Assembly: GCF_016545825.1 (NCBI RefSeq)
Contig: NC_052614.1
Location: 21,284,559-21,348,558 of the forward strand
Length of the DNA: 64,000 bases
Origin: Eucalyptus grandis
Lineage: Eukaryota; Streptophyta; Magnoliopsida; Myrtales; Myrtaceae
Reading direction: 5' to 3'
Below are positions 23,262-32,754 of the stretch, in pieces; position 1 is the stretch's first letter; the number at the start of each line of letters is the position of its first letter. Both the position numbers and the translations under genes were made by a program. Under the pieces are notes generated by a model. It saw only the letters and a program-made list of their open reading frames with translations, was not told the origin of the DNA and made no database searches.

Positions 23262-23720
23262 ATGCTATTCTTTTGTTTTCAAATCACTATAAGCCTTTAA
23301 AATTTATCACCTAGTAATGCTGTTATAGAAATAATTACAATCACACAATATCTAAAACAACCCTAGAAAAATAGAGGGTGATTAGCAGAAGTAGCAGACA
23401 ATAACATAATAAGTAAATGACACTATTAAAATAAAAAAATAAAATTCAAAAAACTACTCAACAGATGCAGGGTGGACCTCGCAAGTCCCCATTCCCGCCC
23501 CTTTCCCGCGAGACGATGATCCGGGCAAGGAAAGCGAACCGGGTCTTCATCACCGGTATGCACTAATAAGTAAAATGTCATTTTTACCCCTTCAATTATG
23601 TCCATTAATTTTTTTGTCACAATTTTTGCCATTAAATTGAATAGTAATTAGTTTTCTATACCTCGAACTGTCGATGTATACAAGATCCCATTTCTCTTCC
23701 TCATCCAAATAAATAAAAAT
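23262..23720 (+). repeat. Dispersed repeat R2, copy 2
   Basis: Direct-orientation copy of 13185-13625. Relative to copy 1 it has an extra GC-rich stretch around 23475-23515 ('cctcgcaagtccccattcccgcc') and an extra 'ttaatttttttgtcac' near 23605, so the two have diverged by small insertions or deletions. Confidence 0.75.
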
Positions 23721-24174
23721 TCACCGAAAAGTTCAATACGATAAATAAGGCGAATCGCTAATTTCGTATTAAGAACGATAGAAATGTCAATCTCAATCAA
23801 ATCATTTTTCTCATTTTCGTGCAAATCCAACACGATCTCAATCAACCCCTCCTTCGTCCTCCGAATCCCACCAAAAACGTCATTCTCCAGTGAAGCTTGA
23901 GTTCGGGTTTTGTGAGTTAATGTTATTTTGAAGATAAGTAAATGAGTTGATTAGGTAATCAATATACATAAAAACCTGTTGCATTTATAGATTTAAATGA
24001 GATGAAGTAGTGCTTGTTTGGGCTTTCCTGGCAGGGATATGTCCTTTCGAGGGACTGATTGTGTTCAAAGGATTTTATTTTATTTTATTTTTCAAATATT
24101 CATTTTTAAATTTATGGGTTGCAGGATTATTGAAGAGTACAAAATCAAAGTTAGCGTAAATATTCATATATTTT

Positions 24175-25051
24175 TTAAATAAAGGGGCTGGGAGCGATGG
24201 GGACAGAAGGGGAGGGCTCGCGACTGACTGTGATGGAGAAGAACCGTGCATGGTTCCTCCCCCGGCGCTGTACCGGCGGAAGTCTGCTCGCTTCTTCTTC
24301 TGTGCGTCGTATCTCTCCATCCGTACCCCGCCACCAGATCGACGGAGAGGGTCGAGGATGCTGGCAGCTTGTCGTCACCTTGCCACCGGAAGCAAGGAAA
24401 GGCTTCAAGGCGTCCGGGTTTAAATTTCTTGTGTCGATATCTGCGCCTGTTGGCATCAACGGGGGCTTGAAGCTGGGAAACGATTTCTCCCGATAAAGTA
24501 TGTGCCGCCTGCACGAGATGATGCCATCGCCTCTTGATATGCCGTGGCTGCTGTGCTGCTGATAGAAGCTCCGATCCCGTGAACCTCTCGTGTCATCGTC
24601 CCCCAAAATGAGCAGAGCTTGATCTGGTGATCCTGTTTTGCTGTATCTGCCGCTTCCTTTTGGACTTGAAAGATCAATTCTGTCAAACGATCTCTTGCTA
24701 CTCTTATGGCTCAAGGAACATTTTCCGCTGTCTTTGCTCATCTTTGTGAACAGAAGATACGCTTCCATTAGACAAACTTGCGCTCATCTTGTGAGAATAA
24801 TAAATGCTTCCATAATGCAATAACCAACTGTTTCTGTCTCTCATCGTGACGCTTTCATCCCTTGATAAACTACTCTTGCTGCTCGAGCCCGAGTTGGATC
24901 CCTTATCATCGCTTTTTCTATCCTTATCATTCCCCTTGAAAGGATTATTTGGTACTGGAATCAAGTCATTAAACAAAGGAAGCAAAGTGTCATTTACTAG
25001 TTTCTTGAAAATGCCATCACGAGTCAAATGATAATTCACATCGAGATACAT
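24175..25051 (-). pseudogene. Serine- and lysine-rich coding-like region, two overlapping frames, unrecognised
   Basis: Two minus-strand frames overlap by 65 bases: 24704-25051 (115 codons: HLTRDGIFKKLVNDTLLPLF, then a charged low-complexity segment with GSNSGSSSKSSLSRD) and 24175-24768 (197 codons: KDSGKCSLSHKSSKRSF, DDDTRGSRDRSFYQQ, then a proline- and arginine-rich end). The second continues the same style of sequence, which suggests one protein broken by a frameshift near 24730. No known domain is seen. The last part (24180-24420) is GC-rich and could belong to a separate repeat core. Function is unknown. Confidence 0.35.
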
Positions 25052-25639
25052 AATATCACTTTCTAGAGCTGAGGAGGTGGTTCATGAGCTGAAGCAACAT
25101 GAACTTTTTGTATATTATCAAGCATGAAGTTGGTCCTTAGTCCACAATTTGTTTGCTATAACTTACGAACAGAATTTGTTGAAGCAAAGTAATGGAGAAG
25201 CATTAATAACCATGTATAGCTCAATAACAGTATTACGAGGAAACAAATCATGTCTTTGAGACAGATGTCTCACACTCTTTATTTCCATCTTCCTGATTTT
25301 CGAGCAGCAACGACAAGTTTGCAAATTATAGATTATTTCCTTTTATCTCTTTGCTAGTGTCTAAATTCTCATGCTTATTTTTGTATAAGTCATGGGGCTG
25401 TTCTCCAAATACTTATTTCAGCATTTCCATGACTTTTTAGTTTTGACAAGTGCCGAATTATACACTGGCGACAAGGACATAAGGAAAAATGCCGTCTTGT
25501 GGAGGCAGGGAGTCATTTCGATGGGAAGGATAATAGTTCAAGGCAGGATACATATTATAAAGAAACGGTCGAGAGCAAGGCAAATCAACGTGCTTAGCCA
25601 AACGTATCATTCAGTGATGAATGCGTGGTTTCATAAACC
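25052..25639. other. Intergenic, no supported gene
   Basis: A plus-strand frame (25392-25661) has no recognisable domain and no gene-like context. The sequence lies between the unknown Ser-rich region and the 3' end of the MADS-box pseudogene. Confidence 0.4.
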
Positions 25640-25679
25640 TCGACCTTTCCAATTGAGCTAAAACAATGTCAGAAATTAA

Positions 25680-26650
25680 TCATCCAGAGCACACGTTAAG
25701 ATGGATAGAGCAAGTTTTTCTATTATGCTCCACGTATCTTCTCAGAGGATCTCCGAGACAGAGACTGTACAGTTGCTGTTTGAAAAAGAGTCTTCGTATT
25801 CTCTCTCCCAGTAGCACGTCCAGATCTCCAAGGCCCACGAAGTCGTCTGGATTGTATCCACAGCGGACGGCCGATTCCTCCGACGAAGTCAAGGAACCTT
25901 CGCGGCCGCTGTCCATGCGGCCGCTGTCCATGTCGTCGTCCTCCAACTGATTCAGAAACCCATCCGGGTCAAACCCATGATCCTTAAGGTCGCCGTCCTC
26001 CAGTAGATTCAGCAACTCGTCGGGATCAAACCCATGATCCTCAAGATTGGAGCTCGTGGGGTCGACGCCGCTCCCAAACAACCACCGCCGGCAGCGTTAG
26101 ATCCGCGACCCTCGAGATCAGAGAGCGCCGGGATGGACTCCACCACCGGACTTCCACCGCCATCGGCCGAGTTCTCCTCGACGCATCGGCCTAAACTCTC
26201 GAAAACCGCATCAATCTCCTCGACGCTCAGAATGCACGATTCACCCCTGCTGACCTCGACTCGCGATGCCTCCTCCAAAGATTTCAATCTATGGCGCGCC
26301 CAATCGCGGACGGCTTCGTACTTCAAGATTAGGGACTCGAGGTCTTCCTCGGTTGCGCAAGCGTACCACTCCGTTTACATCCAGTCCGCCCACTGGGTCA
26401 GGCCCATCGGCGGCGTCGTCGCCGTCGCAGTCGCCGTGGCAGAGGTAGTCGCTGATGATCTCATCGGCCGATGGGTTGCCGAAAGAGCAGGGCTTGCCGG
26501 CGGGGGAGACAACGACCGTGGCACGAGTGCCGCCGAGGCGGCAGAGCTGGGAGGCCTTATTGAAGAGGCCCTTGCGCCTTTTGGATTAGGTCACCAACCG
26601 AGCAGCCGGTCGGCGATCTTGGCTATTTCCGTTCGCCGGCGCTCACCCAT
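25680..26650 (-). pseudogene. Type I (M-type) MADS-box transcription factor, AGL62-like, broken
   Basis: Reading from ATG at 26650 on the minus strand, the frame begins GERRRTEIAKIADR and hits TGA near 26593. The rest of the MADS box continues in another frame, immediately after an in-frame TAA: SKRRKGLFNKASQLCRLGGT, then VVVSPAGKPCSFGNPSADEI (about 26588-26460). This is the pattern of plant Mα MADS proteins, nuclear DNA-binding factors of the female gametophyte and endosperm. A further shift near 26380 leads to LKYEAVRDWARHRLKSLEEA (26335-26275), and the acidic C-terminal part has two tandem copies of DHGFDPDxxLNxLED (26060-25940). No introns, as usual for type I genes. The gene is GC-rich compared with its surroundings. 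A stop and at least two frameshifts make it a pseudogene as assembled. Confidence 0.75.
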
Positions 26651-26844
26651 CAACGACGGAGAACACAAGACATTGGTTTTCTTGGAGAGAGGGTGGAACG
26701 AGTTTGCAGGTTTCTTAGAGAGAGAGAGAGTGAAGAGGTAAGGTAACAGAGTTTGGAATTGCAGAGGGAGGACGAGGAGAGGGAGGGAAATATCTGATAT
26801 TTTTGAAATCTCGACCACCATGAGGCGGCAAAAGCTGTTCTCCG

Positions 26845-27005
26845 GTGCAGCAGGTGGCAAATAACGGCGTTGTCCTCCCTGTTCCGGCGGCCCACGGAGG
26901 ACAGGAACGACCATTCCTCGCCCTTCCGGCAATGTCCATCGTGGAAGAGAGAATGAAGAGAGAGACGAGGGATCCGCCGTGGATATAGGAGGATATTTTT
27001 CAACG
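26845..27005. repeat. Duplicated segment, copy A (5' of the MADS pseudogene)
   Basis: Matches 30990-31140 in the same orientation. Shared phrases: 'aggtggcaaat(a/g)acggcgt(t/c)gtcctccc', 'gacaggaac(g/a)accattcct', 'atgtccat(c/t)gtggaagagaga' and 'gatccgccgtggatat' against 'gatccaccgttgatat'. It lies directly upstream of the minus-strand MADS start, so it may be part of that gene's 5' region or an independent repeat. Confidence 0.75.
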
Positions 27006-27360
27006 ATAAAACGATCTTTGTTTAAGACAGATACTTCCTAATATATTCGACTTGCTCAATTCCCTAGCTTTTGAAAAGGAAATATTAAGAAGTAGGAATG
27101 AAATTGTAACGTATATTGAAATATATTCAAATGACTCGAAAACTCCAGCCTTTTTTCTTCTTTTTTTTGGAACCATAACCTTTTAACTACCAAAAAAAAA
27201 AAAAAAATGTTCAACTCCCTTCCATAAATTTTGAAATTAAGGTTTTAGCACAGGACTTATCTGATTCATGAAAAATGTTATTTTCCTAAAATCATATTGC
27301 ATCGCTGGAAAAATTGTTAAATCATAGATTTGTTCTTTTTAATAAAAGCATATATGTCGA
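27006..27360. other. AT-rich spacer between duplicated segment A and repeat R1 copy 2
   Basis: No gene. Contains poly-A and poly-T runs (27150-27210). At the second location (31140-31172) the same two repeat modules are separated by only about 30 bases. Confidence 0.4.
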
Positions 27361-27980
27361 CTAATTTTTCTAAACGATACAAAAGATAAGATTTATGAAT
27401 AATTTATGAGTCATTCATTTTTCAGCGCGCTTTGAGTTTATAATTCCAAAAGAATGATAGTATATAATAAAATATCTTATATCCCATTGCTCAACATCTT
27501 GGCAAATTTGCCGATTCATCATCACTTAGTAGCTCAGTTTCTTTTGTTGAGTGTACATTGATTTCCAATTGAAATGATGGAAACCTAATGATTACCAAAT
27601 GAAAATGACTGAAATTCAAGAAGGATATTACTTTTTAATTTATAAATTATGCAGAAATACTAATCATTGAAAAATGGGAAATGCATATTCTCGCGGTATA
27701 GCCCTGTGGCAAAATTTGCCAATTCATCGTCACGTAATAGCTTATGAATGATTCCTCATGCATTAAATTTATGTTAAAACTTCAAATGTCAGAGCAAAAC
27801 GCTGTGACTGAATTGATATGACATGATTTAGTAATACTTAAACATGTGTATAAGACGCAATAAGCTTTTGGTTAAGAGTGATTTAAATAAATGTATAAAA
27901 GCCACGTTTTTACAGAACATGTATTTCGCTCTTCAAAATATATGAAATGACAATTGACAAAATTGGTTTTGGAGAACAAC
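27361..27980 (+). repeat. Dispersed repeat R1, copy 2
   Basis: Same order of phrases as 21613-22190, ending at 'aaaattggttttggagaacaac'. Relative to copy 1 it has indels and C-to-T-like changes. No coding capacity. Confidence 0.8.
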
Positions 27981-28261
27981 TGAAAATTTTTAATGTAAAA
28001 AATAAACATTTCGAATAATATTTTCTAAAAAAAAATCGTTTATATTGTTTAAGTAACTTCAGGATTTGTGCATAGGAGAGGAGCATCATTCTATGAACGT
28101 GAGAAGAACCCAAATCTGTATTTACCTACACCAATTGTGACAAGTAAATCCCTAATGAACCATCGGCGCATCTCTATTCTTATTTTTACTGTGATAGAAA
28201 TGTTGAAAGACGTGAAGAGAGATGATAGTGAAGTTAAGAAACAACTCTCATTACACCATTA

Positions 28262-28857
28262 AGAATGCGTTTGGTAATATTGTTGTTCGAGGAACAATTT
28301 CTTTTCAGAAATAATATTTTTCTATTTTTATTCTCTAAAATAATTTTTAAATAAAAGAATGCGTTTGATAACTATAGAAAATTTTTATTCTCGAAATAGA
28401 TAAATAATATGAATATGTTTGGTACAACCCATAAATTTTTTGTAATGTAGAATTTCTTTTAATTTTTTTAATAATTTTTCAGATTTTTCTTTTTACCTCT
28501 CTTGTTCTTCTTGCTCATCCTTTAGCCGAGGGCGGTGGTGACCGACAAAGGCACCATCTGGCAACTAGTGGTAGATGGCATGGGGTGACAAGTGACGAGG
28601 AAGAAGAAGAGAAGAAAAAAGAAAAGAAAGAAAATGACTTATTTTTAGAAATTATTTTCATAAATAAGAAGTTACTTTTTTTTAATTTCTTGTTTTTGTT
28701 TTAAATTTATTTCCCAATTGCTTTTATTCCAAAAATATAAGAATTAGTTGATTTTGTCAAACGGATTTATATTCTTTTTTGTTTCAATGAAACAAAAGAA
28801 CAAAAAAGAAGAATAACAAACAAGAACGTTATCTTTGTCAAAAAAAAAAAAAAACGT
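28262..28857. mobile_element. Candidate non-autonomous GC-cored TIR transposon
   Basis: The left end (GAATGCGTTTGGTAATATTGTTGTTC, about 28263) and the reverse complement of the right end (AACGTTCTTGTTTGTTATTCTTC, about 28857) are similar. Both are followed by 'gaacaa/tttcttt' words as in the element at 54935-55730. The interior has T-rich flanks, a GC-rich core (28515-28600, gccgagggcggtggtgacc) and a purine-rich stretch (28600-28635). A word close to the left terminus ('agaatgcgtttgataac') recurs at 28358, so there may be an internal nested end. No target duplication could be fixed and no transposase is encoded. Confidence 0.5.
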
Positions 28858-29622
28858 TATCATGCGGAGCCCAAGTTTCTGGTTGAAGGACAACTGGCCA
28901 TTTCCAGCTATTTTTAGCTAAGAACAATACACCAACTGGCGAGCGAGATTTATCATGTCAATCATCCCGCTTATCTTCAAATCTAGATATTTGACGCAGA
29001 AATTCAGGGATTCAATGCTGAACTAGAATAATTCGGGAAAAACAGTACCTCCAGGCTTGCACCGTACTGTCTTTTCTTTTCCTTGGTGTCTTGCCCACCA
29101 GTAAACGCGTATTTGTTTATCTGCAGCCGTTAACACGAGCAATTGATGGCTGCCAAGGGGATATTGCACCTTCCTCCTCGATAGATAGGTATGCAACCAA
29201 CAAAAACAATACGATATGGATATTTTTGCTCCAAATAGAACAATGTATTTGCCTAGACCAATAATGAATTCATTATCAGTGAATGGAAATTTTATGATTG
29301 CACAAGTACATCATGCAATCGAATTTCTCGTCAGCTATTAAGTTACATGATATACTATCTTCTTTTAAATGAAAAAAAGAAAAAGAGAGCGGTATTGATG
29401 ACGTTTGTGCAGAACAAAGCATGCCCATACTGATAAACGTCATTTGCTCACAAGTCAAAAATTAGGCAACATCTTTGCTAAAATCTCAGACAGAACCACA
29501 ATTAGCAATATCTGAGAAACATGGATGATGCCAAATCCCTCAGTTATTCTGCCAGCCACAATTCATCGAAATTCTGTGATGATCATGGAAAAAGAACTGG
29601 TGAAAGAATGACAGCAGCAAAC
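28858..29622. other. Intergenic, no gene recognised
   Basis: Mixed-composition sequence. I looked for further tryptophanyl-tRNA synthetase exons downstream of the exon at 29623-29702 on the minus strand and saw none. Confidence 0.4.
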
Positions 29623-29702
29623 CTTGTCCTTCATGTCCTTGGCAGAATCAGTCACATAAATGGCCGAATTTGGGTCAATAGCTGACATCTTCCCAGTATC
29701 CC
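29623..29702 (-). pseudogene. Orphan exon of cytosolic tryptophanyl-tRNA synthetase
   Basis: On the minus strand an 80-base exon is bounded by an acceptor (TGTAG|GG) and a donor (AAG|GTTTGC). It reads DTGKMSAIDPNSAIYVTDSA followed by KDMKDK. This matches the region of eukaryotic cytosolic TrpRS around the class I KMSKS-type loop, which in the family reads KMSAS followed by DPNS; here the last serine of KMSAS is isoleucine. TrpRS charges tRNA-Trp with tryptophan. No neighbouring exon is seen, so this is best explained as a gene fragment carried or left behind by rearrangement. The splice borders imply that it came from genomic DNA, not from a processed transcript. Confidence 0.7.
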
Positions 29703-30989
29703 CTACACGATTTCATTACTCAATGTCAAACTCCAGTGAAATGTACATGCCCTTCGTGTTAAAGTAAAGAGAAGATGTGATTCTTTAGAAGTCATTATAA
29801 GGAAAACAAAAATCCATTTCATTCACACAGCTAGGAAAGCATGGCCATCTTGACGTGGAGGAAGTGCTGAATGCACAAGACAATGCTTGCTGGTAGTAAT
29901 GATATCATTTAGGACGTTGATGAGGACTTCATTCCACATACTAGATGTTCAGTGAGAAAACTTCAAAGTCAAATGCTGGAGCTTCCATGAAGCTGGTCCT
30001 AAAGTTCTGGATTTGTAACATTTCAAACTATAACACGCAATGCCACATCCATGTAAGATAGCATGTTCATACTGAATTCTTCCCTCGAAGTTTCAGTAAA
30101 CATGGCGACAATAGAATACTCACACTAGTCGAAGTAAAGTTCTTTTACCTAATTTGTCGACATTATAAACTATTCTGTCTCAAACATATAGGAAGAGCAA
30201 AAATTAGTGCACCATGGGATTCCTTCCTATTCATGTTGGGGAGAGAGAGAGAGAGAGACCACAACCTCGAACAAACTCAAGCACCTACTATGTTATAAAA
30301 ATCTTCGTACTTCGCATAGTAAAACAAATCCTTTGTTTTAAACACCAAATGCATAGAATATGTGCAAGAATACAATAAGACCTCAAGAGCAAAGTGCGTG
30401 ATTGACGTCGAAAAATGCAGAAGAGTGCAGAAAGCATAAATAAGCAGCTTCATTCGGCACGCTCATGGAACTGGGTTATCCAAAAGCGCGCGATCTACTA
30501 GCTAACATCAGTATCACCTAACAGTTTCCCCATAAAAGCACATTGCTCGCACGAGCACTACAATATCAACCCGCGCCGTCCGTGTACTGTACAGGCAACA
30601 ATTACCGCATTGGCAAGTAAAATGCGCTTCAATCTTCCAAAATCAAGCTCCAAACCAGCAAGAACAGGGAAAAACTAAAAGGAAAAGAAACTTTGCCTCT
30701 CCGCTCAGTTTCCGTCCCTCAAACAAACCGAGCAGAACACAATTCAACCTCAGGAATCAGGCAAATGAAATGGCTTGAGCCGGCCGTTTCCTCACCCAAT
30801 CTCACAAAACAACAGCTCAAGCGATGAGAAGAGCGGCAACCGCGAATGCACAATGCGAGTCCAAAGGAATCGTACCTGGAGCAAGAGCTTGGAAGGCAAG
30901 GTCCAGGAGAGATGGGAAGCAAAGCGAAACGACAGGGACAAAGGGAGAGACAAGGAGACAGGGAGAGTGCAATTCGCACGCAATGAAAC
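29703..30989. other. Intergenic, no gene recognised; (GA)n at 30240-30260
   Basis: No domain-bearing frame on either strand. I saw no earlier TrpRS exons, which should lie here on the minus strand. A short (GA)n run is present at about 30240-30260. Confidence 0.4.
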
Positions 30990-31140
30990 TAGGTGGCAAA
31001 TGACGGCGTCGTCCTCCCAGTTCTGGTGTCCCACTGCTGACAGGAACAACCATTCCTTGCTGTTCCAGCGATGTCCATTGTGGAAGAGAGAGGGAGAGAG
31101 AGAGAGAGATAAGTGATCCACCGTTGATATTAGACAGATA
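30990..31140. repeat. Duplicated segment, copy B
   Basis: Second copy of 26845-27005, with a longer (GA)n tract at about 31087-31110. No MADS-box coding sequence is found beyond it on the minus strand, unlike copy A. Confidence 0.75.
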
Positions 31141-31171
31141 TTAACGAAAACATATTTGTTGAATAATTCTT

Positions 31172-31290
31172 TTAAACAATCCAAAAGATCAAATTTGTGG
31201 CGATTATTTATAAATTATTCATTCTTCGTCGTACAAAAGCACTTTGGGTTTATAGTCCCGAATGAATGATAATATGACATCCGAAATTTT
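31172..31290 (+). repeat. Dispersed repeat R1, copy 3 (partial)
   Basis: Shares 'aaaagatcaaattt', 'ataaattattcatt', 'gcactttg(g/a)gtttatagtc' and 'aatgaatgataat' with the start of copies 1 and 2 and then diverges. It follows duplicated segment B as copy 2 follows segment A, so the two modules were probably duplicated together. Confidence 0.7.
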
Positions 31291-31453
31291 CCTTATAGTT
31301 TATGATATTTAGGATATATAATTAGTATAGTAACTATCAGCGAGGATTGATACGCTCCTGAATACGTATCGAATAATTTTCAAACATTAAATTTTTACTG
31401 AGTTAAGGTTTCTCTATTGTTTTGTATCTTTTGTTAATAATTTTAGTGGTATC

Positions 31454-32749
31454 GAAAGTGCTTGTATGAACACCTAGAAGGGGGTGAATAGGTGTAAAAA
31501 CAGATTCTGCAAAATGCAGTGAAAACCTTTACTTTTAACCCGAGTTTGAATAACAATAGACTTTGAAACGAGTTTGAAAAGCAGCGGATTTTTGAGCGAG
31601 ATTAAACTTTAGCAGTTAAATAGAAGTACAAACAAAATAAAGAGATTCAAGGAAGAGAATAAGAACACAAGGTTTATAGTGGTTCAGTTTAATCCAAGCC
31701 TACGTCCACTCTCCCATGCTAACGGCCTTCTTGGCTGAATTCCACTATGCAATCAATAAGAGATTACAACTTTGAGTGCAAACACTTAGTAGATCGCACT
31801 ACCTCACTTAGTCACTCTTTTGGTATTTCTCTCACGATCACAAACGTTTAAACTCACAAGAGACAAGTGTATGATCGAAAGTTGCTTAGACTTTATAATT
31901 ATAAATTTTATGCCCCGTCTCTTACTTGCTCATCAGTCATTCATCTCCTTAAATACTCCTCAACTTCTAAACTAGCCGTTGGACAGTATCTCAGAATCAT
32001 CTTCCAATATACCCATTGAACAAATTTGTATCTAGAAGATTTGGTAGTCATTAAATGATAAAGGTAGAATCCCAAATTGATTCGGATCGCCCATACAAAT
32101 AGAATCTAAGTTTCCCTAAGTAGAGCTTCTCCGTATAGAAATTTATTGTCTTTAAAATCCAATTGTCAATCAATTAGATTAAGTCAATCAAATCAATCTT
32201 AATGTGGAATCAAAACCAGATCACTAGCCATTGTATAATTGGGACTTGTGTTATGTTCGTCGAATGCGGATGTAAAGTCCGAGTGCAATAGACGCTGTCT
32301 GAGTGAGTGCAATAGACTTTACAATTTGGATCTGAACATATTCTACTTCGAACAAATTTAGCTTTAAGATCTTAACACGTCTGAATAAGTTCAGCTTCAG
32401 CATAAAGTCCGTCTTCGGTTCTTCATTCAACATAGAGTCTGTATTCTGGTTCTCTATTCAACATAGAGTCTGTTTTTTGGTTCTTCATTCACATTCAGTC
32501 TGGAATTTGTCAGAGTGAACAGACTTTGACACTAAAGTCTGGTAGTCTTCGGACTTTGACACAGAAGTCTGGAAATCTTCATAATATACTTTAGACATGT
32601 GTTACGTTCGGTCTTGGCCTTCTTCAAACTTTGACAATATCATTTACATGTTCTATCATCTGCATGATTTATTACTTAACCATTAAACGCGTTAGTAGCA
32701 TTTGATTTATTTTGTCATCTTCAAAACATCATAAGGGATTTCCCTAACA
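31454..32749 (-). mobile_element. Solo LTR of a Ty1/copia element, minus strand
   Basis: The minus-strand sequence starts TGTTAGGGAAATCCC (at 32749) and ends ...CACCCCCTTCTAGGTG...GCACTTTC (at 31454). A 5-bp direct repeat GTATC flanks it (31449-31453 and 32750-32754). It is the same LTR family as 60811-61757: both share, in the same order, runs of 'gtctg'-rich words (AAAGTCTG, GGACTTT), 'gggagagtggacgtaggcttgga', 'gaaccactataaa' and the terminal 'acacctattcaccccc'. The reverse complement of 31672-31745 matches 61507-61590. No internal region adjoins it, so it is a solo LTR left by recombination between two LTRs. The last two bases are TC, not the usual CA. Confidence 0.75.
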
Positions 32750-32754
32750 GTATC

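Noticed and set aside
26034..26741. 235-codon plus-strand frame
   Set aside because: It is the antisense shadow of the GC-rich MADS-box pseudogene, whose minus-strand translation contains recognisable motifs.
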